Assembly: GCF_012272835.1 (NCBI RefSeq)
Contig: NZ_JAAWWK010000004.1
Span: forward strand, 124,001-188,000
Direction of reading: 5' to 3'
DNA: 64,000 nucleotides
Source of the DNA: Spongiibacter thalassae
GTDB taxonomy: Bacteria; Pseudomonadota; Gammaproteobacteria; Pseudomonadales; Spongiibacteraceae
How positions within the stretch are numbered: position 1 is the stretch's first letter; every line of letters starts with the position of its first letter. Below the pieces are notes generated by a model that was not told where the DNA came from, searched no databases, and saw only the letters and a program-made list of their open reading frames with translations. This document shows, one piece after another, positions 35,996 to 45,295 of the stretch. The position numbers and the translations under genes were made by a program.

Positions 35996-38431
35996 TCAGG
36001 GCCGGTTCGGGCGCACATCCAGGCTTTCGAGATTGCGATCAAAGGCGTCAGTGAGCAAACAGTCGTAGCGCATGGCATCGTAGCGTGCGAGCTGCTCCGC
36101 CTGCTCCGCAGTGACAATCCCCGACTTCACCGCAGCGTCGAGCTTTTCAGCAACGCTGCTCCCCGGCAAGCTGTCCTCGGCGCGCAAATACTGTTCGTAG
36201 AAGGGCTCCACCTCCTGCAACAGGGCAAAGGTGGCGTGAACCCGGCCCATGGCGTCGTCCGGCTCGGTATTCAGAGACACCCGCTCCGCCAGCATTCGGC
36301 GCACCGGTTGATCCTTGAGCATGGCATCGCCGAGACGCCGGCGCTGCTCATCGGTCACTGGCGCTGTCGGCAGCCCCAGAGGGAAGAACACTACCCGCAG
36401 CAAACAACCCAGCCAGCGCTGGGGGAAGTTGCGGTACAGGCCATCAAGGGCCTGCAGGGCAGCACCGTGCGCTCGCTGAAGGGCATATTCCGCGTGTTCG
36501 TCATTGTCCCGGGAGTGAGGCTGCTCGCTGTGAAATTTTATCAGCGCAGAGGCAATCACCAATTGGCTGTGCACATCCCCCAAGCGGGCAGACAACATTT
36601 CCCGACGCTTGAGGTCGCCACCAAGAGTCGCCAGAGCAATATCCGCAGTGGCGGCAAATACGGCGGCCAGCCGGTCAAAACGGCGATACCACCGCCGCAT
36701 GATCGGCGGGGCAAAGTCGTATTTGCTCAACCAGCCCAGCCCCAAACCTTGAAGAATCCCGCAGCTGATCACCGACAGGGTGTGACCGATATGGGCGGTA
36801 AATAGCTGGTCGAAGTGGGCCACCCCCGCCGGACTATCGTCATCCAGAGCTGCCAGCTCATCGGCCAGATAGGGGTGGCAGCGCATCGCGCCCTGACCAA
36901 AAATAATCATCGACCGAGTGAGAATATTTGCCCCCTCCACGGTGATACCAATGGGCACCACCTGATAGGTCAACGCCATAAAATTGCGCGGCCCCAGTTG
37001 TATGCCGCGACCACCGAGAATGTCCATACTCAGGTTGACCACCTGACGCATCATTTCCGTGGCGTGGTATTTGGCCATTGCGGTCAGCACCGAGGGCGCA
37101 CCGTCGTCCAGGGCCCGGGTTACAAAGGCCCGGTAGGCCTCAAGGGTATAGGCACTGGCGGCAATTTCGGCGCTGGCTTCCTGCACCCCTTCAAACTTGC
37201 CTACCGGTATCCCGAACTGACGGCGAATCCGTGCAAAGGCCCCCACCAGCAGATAGGCGCTCTCGCCCGCCGCCGTCGACAAGGCCGGCAGGGAAATTCC
37301 CCGTCCTGCACCGAGGCATTCCACCAGCATCTGCCAACCGCGTCCGATGTAGTCCTGGCCGCCAATCAGCAGATCCATCGGGATAAATACATCGCGCCCG
37401 GTGATGGGGCCGTTCATAAATGCCGCGCCGGGGTTGTGGCGACGACCAATCTCCATGCCCTCCAGCCCAGCGGGCACCAGCGCGCAGCAAATCCCCAGAT
37501 CCTGTTGATCGCCCAGCAGACCGTCGGGGTCGCGCAATTTGAAGGCCAACCCCACGACCGTGGCAATGGGGGCCAGGGTGATCCAGCGCTTGGACAGGTT
37601 CAGGCGAATCCCCAGCACCTCCTCACCGTCGTAGGTACCGCGACAGACCACGCCGTTGTCGGGAATCGCCCCGGCGTCGCTCCCCGCCTCGGGACTGGTC
37701 AGGCCGAAGCAGGGAATCTCCTCGCCCCGCGCAAGGCGCGGCAGCCAGTAGCATTTTTGCGCGTCGGTGCCGTATTTGGCCAACAGCTCTCCCGGGCCGA
37801 GCGAATTCGGCACCATGACACTCACCGCCGCGACACTGGAACGGCTGGCAATCTTGCTCAGCACCCGGCTCTGGGCATAGGGGCTGAAATGCAGACCGCC
37901 GTATTCCTCGGGAATAATCAGGCCGAGAAAGCCCTTGTCCTTGATAAATTGCCAGGCGTCCTCGGGCAGGTCTTTAAGCTCGTGGTGAATCTGCCACTCG
38001 TCCAGCATGGCGCAAAGCGCTTCGGTCTCGCCATCGAGAAAAGCCCGTTCCCGCTGGCTCAGTCGATGCAACTTCATGCCGGCAAATTTCCGCCAATCCG
38101 GCTTACCGGAGAACAGGTCCTTTTCCCACCAGGTGGTGCCCGCCTCAAGTGCTTCTTTTTCCGTGGCGCTCATGGGGGGCATCATTTTTTTCAGCGCCCC
38201 CTGTGCTGGCTGGCTGATCAAGCGAATACGCAGGGAATCAATCAGCAATACCGCCAATACCGCAAACAGCAGCAACAGTAATAACGGATGCAGCAGCACC
38301 GGCGTTAGCACTATGCCCAGCAACAAATAGGCCACCGTAAAGCCAGCAGCCCCCGCCCGCCGCGACAAGCCCGCGGCGAAAATCCCCAATAACACAGCCA
38401 CCAATAAAAGTAGTGATAATACCGTCGTCAT
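35996..38431 (-). CDS. fadE: Acyl-CoA dehydrogenase FadE type (membrane-anchored)
   Basis: FadE catalyses the first oxidation of fatty acyl-CoA beta-oxidation using FAD. The 811-residue protein matches the E. coli FadE size. It has two to three N-terminal hydrophobic segments (1-70), then the dehydrogenase core with FGLTSPEAGSDAG and RWITLAPIATVVGLAF, and ILGGRGIQLGPRNF. A FadE-specific C-terminal domain of about 270 residues follows. The ATG at 38431 has GAGGGAG upstream. It is sandwiched between two TonB receptors on the same strand. Confidence 0.92.
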   Translation of the reverse strand: MTTVLSLLLLVAVLLGIFAAGLSRRAGAAGFTVAYLLLGIVLTPVLLHPLLLLLLFAVLAVLLIDSLRIRLISQPAQGALKKMMPPMSATEKEALEAGTTWWEKDLFSGKPDWRKFAGMKLHRLSQRERAFLDGETEALCAMLDEWQIHHELKDLPEDAWQFIKDKGFLGLIIPEEYGGLHFSPYAQSRVLSKIASRSSVAAVSVMVPNSLGPGELLAKYGTDAQKCYWLPRLARGEEIPCFGLTSPEAGSDAGAIPDNGVVCRGTYDGEEVLGIRLNLSKRWITLAPIATVVGLAFKLRDPDGLLGDQQDLGICCALVPAGLEGMEIGRRHNPGAAFMNGPITGRDVFIPMDLLIGGQDYIGRGWQMLVECLGAGRGISLPALSTAAGESAYLLVGAFARIRRQFGIPVGKFEGVQEASAEIAASAYTLEAYRAFVTRALDDGAPSVLTAMAKYHATEMMRQVVNLSMDILGGRGIQLGPRNFMALTYQVVPIGITVEGANILTRSMIIFGQGAMRCHPYLADELAALDDDSPAGVAHFDQLFTAHIGHTLSVISCGILQGLGLGWLSKYDFAPPIMRRWYRRFDRLAAVFAATADIALATLGGDLKRREMLSARLGDVHSQLVIASALIKFHSEQPHSRDNDEHAEYALQRAHGAALQALDGLYRNFPQRWLGCLLRVVFFPLGLPTAPVTDEQRRRLGDAMLKDQPVRRMLAERVSLNTEPDDAMGRVHATFALLQEVEPFYEQYLRAEDSLPGSSVAEKLDAAVKSGIVTAEQAEQLARYDAMRYDCLLTDAFDRNLESLDVRPNRP

Positions 38432-38596
38432 AGCTCGCTCCCTCGCTGAGGACACACGCCGTGACCGGGCACATACCCAAGCGTGTGTCGATTGAGTGTA
38501 GGCCCAGTGTTGGGACAGCGCCATCGCCGGTTTATTACAATGCGGGAATTAACGTGCTGTTTTAATCAGGGCGGATGCCCCCCGCCCTGATGGCAC

Positions 38597-41071
38597 TCAG
38601 TTTCGGTAGCTAAGCGTCGCACCCCACACCACCGGCATGGCGGTATAGCGGCCGATGGTGTCCAGCTGGTTGGTGACATTATTGTAGTAGTACTCGTCGG
38701 TGATATTGCGGCCCCACAGCTGCAGCTGCCAGGGTTGCGTGTAGGAGGAGAAACCCAGGCGCGCGTTAAACACTGTGTAATCGTCGATAAAGAAACGGTC
38801 ATCCTCCTCCAGAGAGGCGTTGGTTTCACTGCGATAACTGACATCAGCCCCCAGCGACACCTCGTAGTGATCGAACACGTTCAGGCGATATTCCGCTATC
38901 AGGGTGTACTCCCAGTCGGGGCTGTAGTTGAAGGGTTTACCGGCAAAGTCAAACTCGTCGCCATTGCTGTCACCACTGACGAACTCCTCGACTTCGGTGT
39001 CCAGATAGCTGGCCTGCAGGGCGATAAACAAGCCCTCTGCCGGGGTGATTTTCAGATCCAGCTCCGCGCCACTGACCCGCGATCGCGGCGCATTGCGCAA
39101 CACCGGCAAGGCACCGAATACGGGGTCGCGGAAATTGGTGACCAGCTGCTTGTCCCGATAGCGGTAGTCAAACACGGAGCTGTTCAACTGCACCATGTCC
39201 ATAAGGCGCAGCTTGCTGCCTAACTCCACAGCGTCGAGACGCTCCTGGGTCGCCGGCTCATACTGCACCGAGTCGGAAATATTAATCACCGGGAAGCTGC
39301 CCGATTTATAGCCGCGGCTCAGGGCAAGGTATACCAGCTTATCCGCAGCAAACTCCCAATCCAGGGCGACGCGCCCGGAAACATTGTCCTCTCCCAGCAC
39401 GCCGTAAAAACGCTGGGGCCGACGGCTTTCGTTGTCGAGGGTAAAACACCCGCCGGATTCCGCCGAGCCGGGGGCAAACCCGGCAGCAGGTGCTTGTAAC
39501 GCACTGATGCCACTGAACGCATTATTCAGGCCGGTGCCCTCGTTGCGGGCCCCCGGCGCATCCTGATCCGCCCCCGGTTCATCTTCAACATCGACATCCT
39601 GAGAGCAGCCGTTAAAGTCACGCACCTCATCGGTGTATCGCAGCCCGCCGCTCAGTTTCCAATCACGGCCAAAACGCCACTCACCGTGGGCAAATACCGC
39701 TGCGACCTCGGCGACCTGATTGCCGCCAAAACCGGAGCGATTGTCCAGCCCGGCTTCACCATCACCGTCCGGGGAATCCACCGGGAATACAATGCTCACT
39801 GTGTCGTGGTGCAGGCGCTGAAACTCCTGGACGTCGTCTTCGCTGTAGTTAAAACCAAACTGCCAGAACAGGCTATCGCTGGGCTCGCCGCTGAACCGCA
39901 GCTCGATATTGTAGAACTCGCTGGTGGCGAACACATTGCGCTCGGTGTTCACCGTATCGACCCCGGACTGGGGAATAAAGCTGCCGTCAGACTCAAATTT
40001 TCCCGACGACACCAACAGGGCCATTTCCACAGACTCGGTCAGTGTTTGGTCAAAACGCAGCCCGCCGGAGTAGAAGCTGTCATTCAGTAAAAAGCGCATA
40101 CCGTTGTTCGGCCAGTCAGCGGCGCGACTATCGTCGGTATTCGCATCATTCACCGGGTAATTCGCCACATCGGGATGCAGTCCCGCCTCGCCGGTGGTCG
40201 CATTCTGCGACTCAATGGCAATCACCTGCAGTGCCTGCGGCTCTGAACGGTCCCGCCAGCCATTCAGGTGCATGCTAAGACGCCAGCTTTCTGCGCCGGC
40301 CCAGTCCAGCAGCAGCCGGGCACTGGCCTTGTCTACCTGCCCCAGAGTGTCGTAACCGAATTGCTCGTACTGGCCGCCGATATTTCGGCCGGTGTCACCG
40401 TTGTAGGCGTCACTGTCGGGGTGTCGGGTACGACTGCGTTGCCAGCCATCCCCTGACTGTATATGACGTACCGCCAACCGAGCCTTAAGCCCCTCGCTCA
40501 GCGGACCACTGACAAAGGCTTCACTGGTCCAGGTTTCAAAACGGCTATAGCTTACTTCGCCGCCGTACTCGAGCTCATCGCTCGGACGATTGGCGATATA
40601 GTTCACCGCACCCCCGGTGGTATTGCGCCCGTAGAGAGTGCCTTGGGGGCCCTTAAGCACTTCGACCCGCGCAAGGTCGAGGCTCGCACCCTTACTCATC
40701 ACCGGAAAGGGCAAATTAAATTCGTCGAGGTAAACCCCGACCGTCGCGCTGGCGGTCTGGCTGTTTTCGTTAAAGCCGACACCGCGCAGGGTATATATCG
40801 GCACATTGAAGCCACCATCGGCATAGAAGAACCCCGGTAACAATCGGCCCAGATCGCGGGTATCTGTCACCCCCAGGGCACTAAGATCTTCCCCGGTGTA
40901 GGTGGCAATCGCCAGGGGCACGCTGTTCGCGCCCTCTTCCTTTTTCTGGGCGGTCACCAGTATTTCTTCGATATTGAGGCCCCGGTTGCCCGGCGCTGCT
41001 GCCGCCGAAAAGGCAGTAGTCGCCGCCAAAACACCAGTCAGAAGGAGGTTTACAGGTCGATTGAGATACAA
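38597..41071 (-). CDS. TonB-dependent outer-membrane receptor
   Basis: The 824-residue protein has a signal peptide ending SAAAA, the TonB box IEEILVTAQKKEEG and a plug with VEVLKGPQGTLYGRNTTGGAVNYIANRPS. The barrel ends ATLSYRN. The start codon is TTG at 41071, behind AAGAGG; no ATG fits better. It is only distantly similar to the receptor at 33185-35797, so the two probably take up different but perhaps related compounds. Confidence 0.92.
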   Translation of the reverse strand: MYLNRPVNLLLTGVLAATTAFSAAAAPGNRGLNIEEILVTAQKKEEGANSVPLAIATYTGEDLSALGVTDTRDLGRLLPGFFYADGGFNVPIYTLRGVGFNENSQTASATVGVYLDEFNLPFPVMSKGASLDLARVEVLKGPQGTLYGRNTTGGAVNYIANRPSDELEYGGEVSYSRFETWTSEAFVSGPLSEGLKARLAVRHIQSGDGWQRSRTRHPDSDAYNGDTGRNIGGQYEQFGYDTLGQVDKASARLLLDWAGAESWRLSMHLNGWRDRSEPQALQVIAIESQNATTGEAGLHPDVANYPVNDANTDDSRAADWPNNGMRFLLNDSFYSGGLRFDQTLTESVEMALLVSSGKFESDGSFIPQSGVDTVNTERNVFATSEFYNIELRFSGEPSDSLFWQFGFNYSEDDVQEFQRLHHDTVSIVFPVDSPDGDGEAGLDNRSGFGGNQVAEVAAVFAHGEWRFGRDWKLSGGLRYTDEVRDFNGCSQDVDVEDEPGADQDAPGARNEGTGLNNAFSGISALQAPAAGFAPGSAESGGCFTLDNESRRPQRFYGVLGEDNVSGRVALDWEFAADKLVYLALSRGYKSGSFPVINISDSVQYEPATQERLDAVELGSKLRLMDMVQLNSSVFDYRYRDKQLVTNFRDPVFGALPVLRNAPRSRVSGAELDLKITPAEGLFIALQASYLDTEVEEFVSGDSNGDEFDFAGKPFNYSPDWEYTLIAEYRLNVFDHYEVSLGADVSYRSETNASLEEDDRFFIDDYTVFNARLGFSSYTQPWQLQLWGRNITDEYYYNNVTNQLDTIGRYTAMPVVWGATLSYRN

Positions 41072-41183
41072 GGTAAAAGCCTCTTTAGCGGCGGCAGACG
41101 CGCCACCCGGTAAAAAGGCCGGAATGCTAGCAAATGCACTGATTCAGTTCAGCGAGACTTAAGATTAGTTGGTTATAAGCTTA

Positions 41184-41726
41184 TTACTTTTTGCTCAAGC
41201 TCTGCCGCCACGCCTGCAGAAAGGCCTCCCGTTGCGCCTCGCTCACCGCCGCCTCGCCAAGCCACACACTGAGAATCAGTGCCGCAGCTTCCGGCTGGGC
41301 AATACGCCCCAGCAATTGAGTATTGTGCACCAGGCTCAAGCCTTCGCCCTGCTGCCAACTGAGCTGGTAGTGGTCACCTTTGCTTACCGGCAAATACCAG
41401 TTGGCGAACTCCTCGATCTCTGCCCAGTGGGGCGCCAGGCGTTCCGGCGAAATATTATCCCGCAGTGCATCCAGCGTCATGTCCCGAAAACGCTCCGCTG
41501 ACACTCCCACGTGGTAGCGAATAATAATGCGCTTGTCGTAGCCGCTGTCGAGTATGTCTCCGCTGTCGGGCAATGGCTGCTCGGGGTTCACCTGCAACTC
41601 GGTGTGAACCAGCGTTTTCCACAGCAGCTTGAACTCGTCACTGCCCACTGTACGCCATTCGGCGGAGGCCGCCGTACTCAGCATGAGCAAGCACATCCAC
41701 CACAGGTATTTTGCTCGCTTAGACAT
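41184..41726 (-). CDS. Secreted chalcone isomerase-like protein
   Basis: The 180-residue precursor has a signal peptide (MSKRAKYLWWMCLLMLSTAASA). The domain resembles the chalcone-isomerase fold, with LLWKTLVHTELQ, KRIIIRYHVGVSAERFRDMTLDALRDN and a C-terminal LILSVWLGEAAVSEAQREAFL. Bacterial members are not flavonoid enzymes and more likely bind fatty acids. The ATG at 41726 follows ACGAGG and lies within the end of the MFS gene. It is part of a cluster with CFA-type methyltransferase, DUF1365 and FAD oxidoreductase genes. Confidence 0.78.
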   Translation of the reverse strand: MSKRAKYLWWMCLLMLSTAASAEWRTVGSDEFKLLWKTLVHTELQVNPEQPLPDSGDILDSGYDKRIIIRYHVGVSAERFRDMTLDALRDNISPERLAPHWAEIEEFANWYLPVSKGDHYQLSWQQGEGLSLVHNTQLLGRIAQPEAAALILSVWLGEAAVSEAQREAFLQAWRQSLSKK

Positions 41727-42948
41727 CACCACCATCCTCGTGTCCCAGATAAGCCATTTGCGGCCGCCCCAGTAATGCAAACACCAGCAATTTGAGCACC
41801 ACCGGCGCCACAATATACGCGGCACAGATCGCCCATTCCGGCGGGGGTGTGCCAACGCCGGTCTGTTGCGTGCCCAACCATAGGTAGGCAACCCCCACCG
41901 CCAGCCCCATCGCGGCCTTGTTTAGCATGCTCCACAGGGCAAACAGGCGCGCCGCCACTGCGGTATTTGGCTGCTCTGCCATTAAACGCTGAGCCAGAGT
42001 CGTTTGCATGGTTGAGGGAATGGCCTGATCTGCCCCGAGCATCATGCCGGTGCCAATACTGATGGCGATAAACCAGTAGCCATCGCCGTCGCCAAGACCC
42101 AGCCCCAGGCTGAACAGCACCGCCGACAGCAACAGACCCAGCCGCCAGCTCCACAATCTGCCGCAACGCCGCGCCACCGCATACCAGATTGGCATGGCCA
42201 GAAAGCCGGCAGCGAAATAACTGAGCAGGGCCAGCGGAATCAGCGCCTCTGCGCCGAGTACTTCACGCATGAACAGCACCAGCACCGTGCCGGGTATGGC
42301 GTTGGCAAGCATATTGATAAACCACGGCCCGGCGAGGTGGCGCACCCGTGGATCGGCCAGCAGCTGGCGATAACTGCTGGTCAACGCCGAGCGTCCTTTC
42401 GGCGCACTGGGCAAGCCCAGTAAACTCAGCAGTAGAAATCCGAGCATACCCGCCAGCGTGACACGCAGGGTGTTCGCGTCAAAGATGCCTGGGGCCAGCA
42501 TGGCGATGAGCGTACCAAACAGCAGCATGCCCTCGCGGCTACTGTTGTAGGCCAGCCGCTCGTCGCGGTTTTTGCTCAGCAGCACCGGCAAGGCCAACCA
42601 GGGAATGGTGATGAAAGACCACGCCAGCATCAGCACCACCAATGCCAGCACCAGAAGTCCACTGTGCCAGGGATGAGGTGCGCCAATAAGCACCGCCGCC
42701 GAAGCGACCAGTAGCAGCCAGCCCAGGAGGGGCAGACGGTGCCCGAAACCTCGGTCAGCAATACTGCCCACCGGCAGGTCGGTGGCAATATCCCCCAGCC
42801 GGGCGGCAAAGAAGATAGCGCCTATCGCGCCATAGCCATAGCCGCCCTCTTCCGCCAACCACAGCGGCACGTAGATATAGAAGGGCAGCCCGAGTATCGC
42901 CAGGGACAAGCCGGGCAGGGCATAACGCAATTGTTGTACGGCGGCCAT
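41719..42948 (-). CDS. Major facilitator superfamily transporter
   Basis: The 409-residue membrane protein has about twelve hydrophobic segments and an MFS loop motif in LGDIATDLPVGSIADRGFGHRLPLLG. Transporters of this type recur in the DUF1365/CFA-methyltransferase clusters; the substrate is unknown, perhaps a lipid. The ATG at 42948 has CGGAG six bases ahead. It is divergent from the FAD oxidoreductase gene, sharing a 201-base regulatory region. Confidence 0.85.
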   Translation of the reverse strand: MAAVQQLRYALPGLSLAILGLPFYIYVPLWLAEEGGYGYGAIGAIFFAARLGDIATDLPVGSIADRGFGHRLPLLGWLLLVASAAVLIGAPHPWHSGLLVLALVVLMLAWSFITIPWLALPVLLSKNRDERLAYNSSREGMLLFGTLIAMLAPGIFDANTLRVTLAGMLGFLLLSLLGLPSAPKGRSALTSSYRQLLADPRVRHLAGPWFINMLANAIPGTVLVLFMREVLGAEALIPLALLSYFAAGFLAMPIWYAVARRCGRLWSWRLGLLLSAVLFSLGLGLGDGDGYWFIAISIGTGMMLGADQAIPSTMQTTLAQRLMAEQPNTAVAARLFALWSMLNKAAMGLAVGVAYLWLGTQQTGVGTPPPEWAICAAYIVAPVVLKLLVFALLGRPQMAYLGHEDGGDV

Positions 42949-43099
42949 AAGTCTCCGGTCAGAGTGCAGCGCAGAGCTGCTTGATTATTGGTCTGTACGC
43001 AGTTCCGCCGTCAACCGATTGAGCCACACCGCATAAAATCATGCGCCAGGTCTCACCGACAATTTATCGACCCCGACCGCATCTGCATTGTGATCTCAA

Positions 43100-43121
43100 T
43101 TATGTAAAACTACGTACATAA
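43100..43121. promoter_or_regulatory. Perfect inverted repeat TTATGTA-N8-TACATAA in divergent promoter region
   Basis: Seven-base arms are perfectly symmetrical, 28 bases upstream of the FAD oxidoreductase ATG. A TTGTGA hexamer (43088-43093) with a TACGTA at 17-base spacing (43111-43116) gives a candidate sigma70 promoter with the repeat across its spacer, a MerR-like layout. TGATCT at 43091 also recalls the -35 of ChrR-controlled sigmaE promoters. Which regulator acts cannot be decided from the sequence. Confidence 0.6.
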
Positions 43122-43149
43122 CCAATAAATCAGACATAGACATAACCGT

Positions 43150-44493
43150 ATGCAGCATAAGCAAAAGATCGCCATTGTCGGCACCGGCATATCAGGCCTG
43201 AGCAGTGCCTGGCTGTTGAACCAACACCACGATATCACCGTTTTTGAGAAAGACAGCCGTCTCGGCGGCCACAGCAATACCGTTGATATCAGCACGACGG
43301 CAGGCACCATCGCCGTCGATACCGGCTTTATCGTATTCAACGAGGTGTGCTACCCCAATCTGGTTGCCCTGTTCAAACACCTTGGCGTGCCCTACCAGGG
43401 GACCGAAATGTCCTTCGGGGTGTCCATTGACGACGGCCGCCTTGAGTACAGCGGTTCTGACTCCATCGCCACCCTGTTTGCCCAAAAGCGTAATATGCTC
43501 CGACCCCGCTTCTGGAAAATGCTGATCGACCTGTTGCGCTTTTATCGCAGCAGCGAACACTGGCTGGACACCCTGCCGGAAACCATGACGCTGGGTGAAC
43601 TCCTGCGCCAGGAGAAATTCGGCCCCGGCTTCTGTGACGACCACCTGCTGCCCATGGGTGCGGCGATCTGGTCAACACCGGTGGATCAAATGCTGGAATA
43701 CCCCGCCAAGGCCTTTCTGCGCTTCTGCGACAATCACGCCCTGCTCAAGGTTAAAGAGCGTCCCCGGTGGCAAACCGTGATCGGCGGCTCCCAGGAGTAT
43801 GTGAAACGGATCAGCGCCGACTTCACTGACCGGGTCAAATTGAACTGCGGCGTAGCCATGGTGACACGCCATGCCGACAGTGTTGAAGTTCGCGACGAAC
43901 AGGGCGAAACCCATTATTTCGACCATATCGTTTTTGCTTGCCACGCTGACCAGACCCTGGCCATGCTCAGCGACGCCAGCAACGAAGAGCAACGTTTGTT
44001 GGGCGCATTCCGCTACGAACACAACGAGGCAGTACTGCACCGGGACGAGGCGCTGATGCCTAAAAGGGGCGAGGTGTGGTCGAGCTGGAATTACCTGGCC
44101 AACAGCGACGCCCATAGTCGGCGCGTGTCGGTGAGTTACTGGATGAATCTATTACAACACCTGCCCTGTGCCGAGCCGGTGGTGCTGAGTCTCAACCCAC
44201 TGCGTCCGCCCCGATCCCAGGCTATTTACGGCCAATTCAGCTACCAGCATCCGGTGTTCAATGAACCGGCACTGGCGGCACAAAAGGAGTTGTGGTCCCT
44301 CCAGGGCCAGCAACGCAGCTGGTTCTGCGGTAGCTACTTTGGTTACGGATTCCATGAAGATGGAATACAGTCCGGCCTCGCGGTGGCCGAGCAGTTGGGT
44401 GAGCGCCCCCGCCCCTGGTCATTGAGCAATGCCAGCGACCGCATCTGCGTCGGTGCGCCGCCAACGCCCTCCCGAGCCAGTGCCGCGGCATGA
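43150..44493 (+). CDS. FAD-dependent amine oxidase-type oxidoreductase
   Basis: The 447-residue protein has an N-terminal Rossmann motif IAIVGTGISGLSSAWLLNQHHDITVFEKDSRLGGHSNTVDI and a C-terminal FAD motif GSYFGYGFHEDGIQSGLAVAEQL, typical of the amine oxidase/desaturase superfamily. In comparable clusters this protein accompanies DUF1365 and a CFA-like methyltransferase. In Rhodobacter sphaeroides, similar genes belong to the singlet-oxygen response and to furan fatty acid synthesis. A phospholipid acyl-chain desaturation role is thus plausible, by analogy only. It overlaps the DUF1365 gene by four bases. Confidence 0.85.
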   Translation: MQHKQKIAIVGTGISGLSSAWLLNQHHDITVFEKDSRLGGHSNTVDISTTAGTIAVDTGFIVFNEVCYPNLVALFKHLGVPYQGTEMSFGVSIDDGRLEYSGSDSIATLFAQKRNMLRPRFWKMLIDLLRFYRSSEHWLDTLPETMTLGELLRQEKFGPGFCDDHLLPMGAAIWSTPVDQMLEYPAKAFLRFCDNHALLKVKERPRWQTVIGGSQEYVKRISADFTDRVKLNCGVAMVTRHADSVEVRDEQGETHYFDHIVFACHADQTLAMLSDASNEEQRLLGAFRYEHNEAVLHRDEALMPKRGEVWSSWNYLANSDAHSRRVSVSYWMNLLQHLPCAEPVVLSLNPLRPPRSQAIYGQFSYQHPVFNEPALAAQKELWSLQGQQRSWFCGSYFGYGFHEDGIQSGLAVAEQLGERPRPWSLSNASDRICVGAPPTPSRASAAA

Positions 44494-45266
44494 GCCACAG
44501 TGCGATCTACCGCGGCGAAGTGATGCATCATCGCTTTCGCCCGAAGCGGCATCGCTTTATTTACAAGGTAGACAGCTTTTTATTCAATCTCGACACCCTG
44601 CAAGAGGAAGGCAGCCAGTTGCGCTGGTTTTCCGTCGATCGGTTTAATCTGTTCAGCTTTTACCACCGCGACTTCGGCAACAGCGACGGCACCACTGGCC
44701 GCCAGTATATTGAAGGCGTGCTGACCGAGCAGGGCTGCGACCAACATCCGGCGCGCATTGAGTTACTGTGCTATCCGCGTATTCTCGGCTACACCTTTAA
44801 TCCGCTGAGCGTCTATTATTGTTACAGCAGCAGCGACGACCTGTTTGCGGTGCTGTATGAGGTCAGTAACACCTTTGGTCAACGCCACAGCTATTTTCTG
44901 CCGGTCAAGACCGAACAGCAGCAAGCCGACTATCTCCGCCAGGCCTGCAACAAGGGTTTTTACGTGTCGCCTTTTATTCCAATGGAGGCGCGCTATCACT
45001 TTCGCCTGCGGCGACCCGGCGAACAGTTGTTACTGGCGATACGCGAAACCGAAAACCAGCGAGCCCTGCTCCACGCAGTATTTCGCGGCGAGCGTCAGTC
45101 ACTGAGCGATCGCAGCCTGCTGGGCAGCTTTTGTCGCCTGCCGATGATGACCCTGCGCATTGTGCTGGCGATCCACTGGCAGGCTGCTAAGTTATTTATC
45201 AAAGGACTGCGAATTTTGCCCAGACCCGATGAACCGGAACGGCGAATTTCCCGTACTGATCAGTAA
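44490..45266 (+). CDS. DUF1365 protein
   Basis: The 258-residue protein shows the DUF1365 pattern: GEVMHHRFRPKRHRFIYKVDSFLFNLDTL, then ELLCYPRILGYTFNPLSVYYCYS, VLYEVSNTFGQRHSYFLP and KGFYVSPFIPMEARYHFRL. The function is not established. It is almost always coupled to the FAD oxidoreductase and CFA-like methyltransferase, as here (ATGA overlap upstream, 29 bases to the next gene). Confidence 0.88.
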   Translation: MSHSAIYRGEVMHHRFRPKRHRFIYKVDSFLFNLDTLQEEGSQLRWFSVDRFNLFSFYHRDFGNSDGTTGRQYIEGVLTEQGCDQHPARIELLCYPRILGYTFNPLSVYYCYSSSDDLFAVLYEVSNTFGQRHSYFLPVKTEQQQADYLRQACNKGFYVSPFIPMEARYHFRLRRPGEQLLLAIRETENQRALLHAVFRGERQSLSDRSLLGSFCRLPMMTLRIVLAIHWQAAKLFIKGLRILPRPDEPERRISRTDQ

Positions 45267-45295
45267 ATTACGTTACTTGCCGTACAGGGTTCACT

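Noticed and set aside
36815-38281. 488-codon open frame antisense to fadE
   Set aside because: Same reasoning: it is a frame shadow of a conserved gene and its product is low in recognisable motifs.
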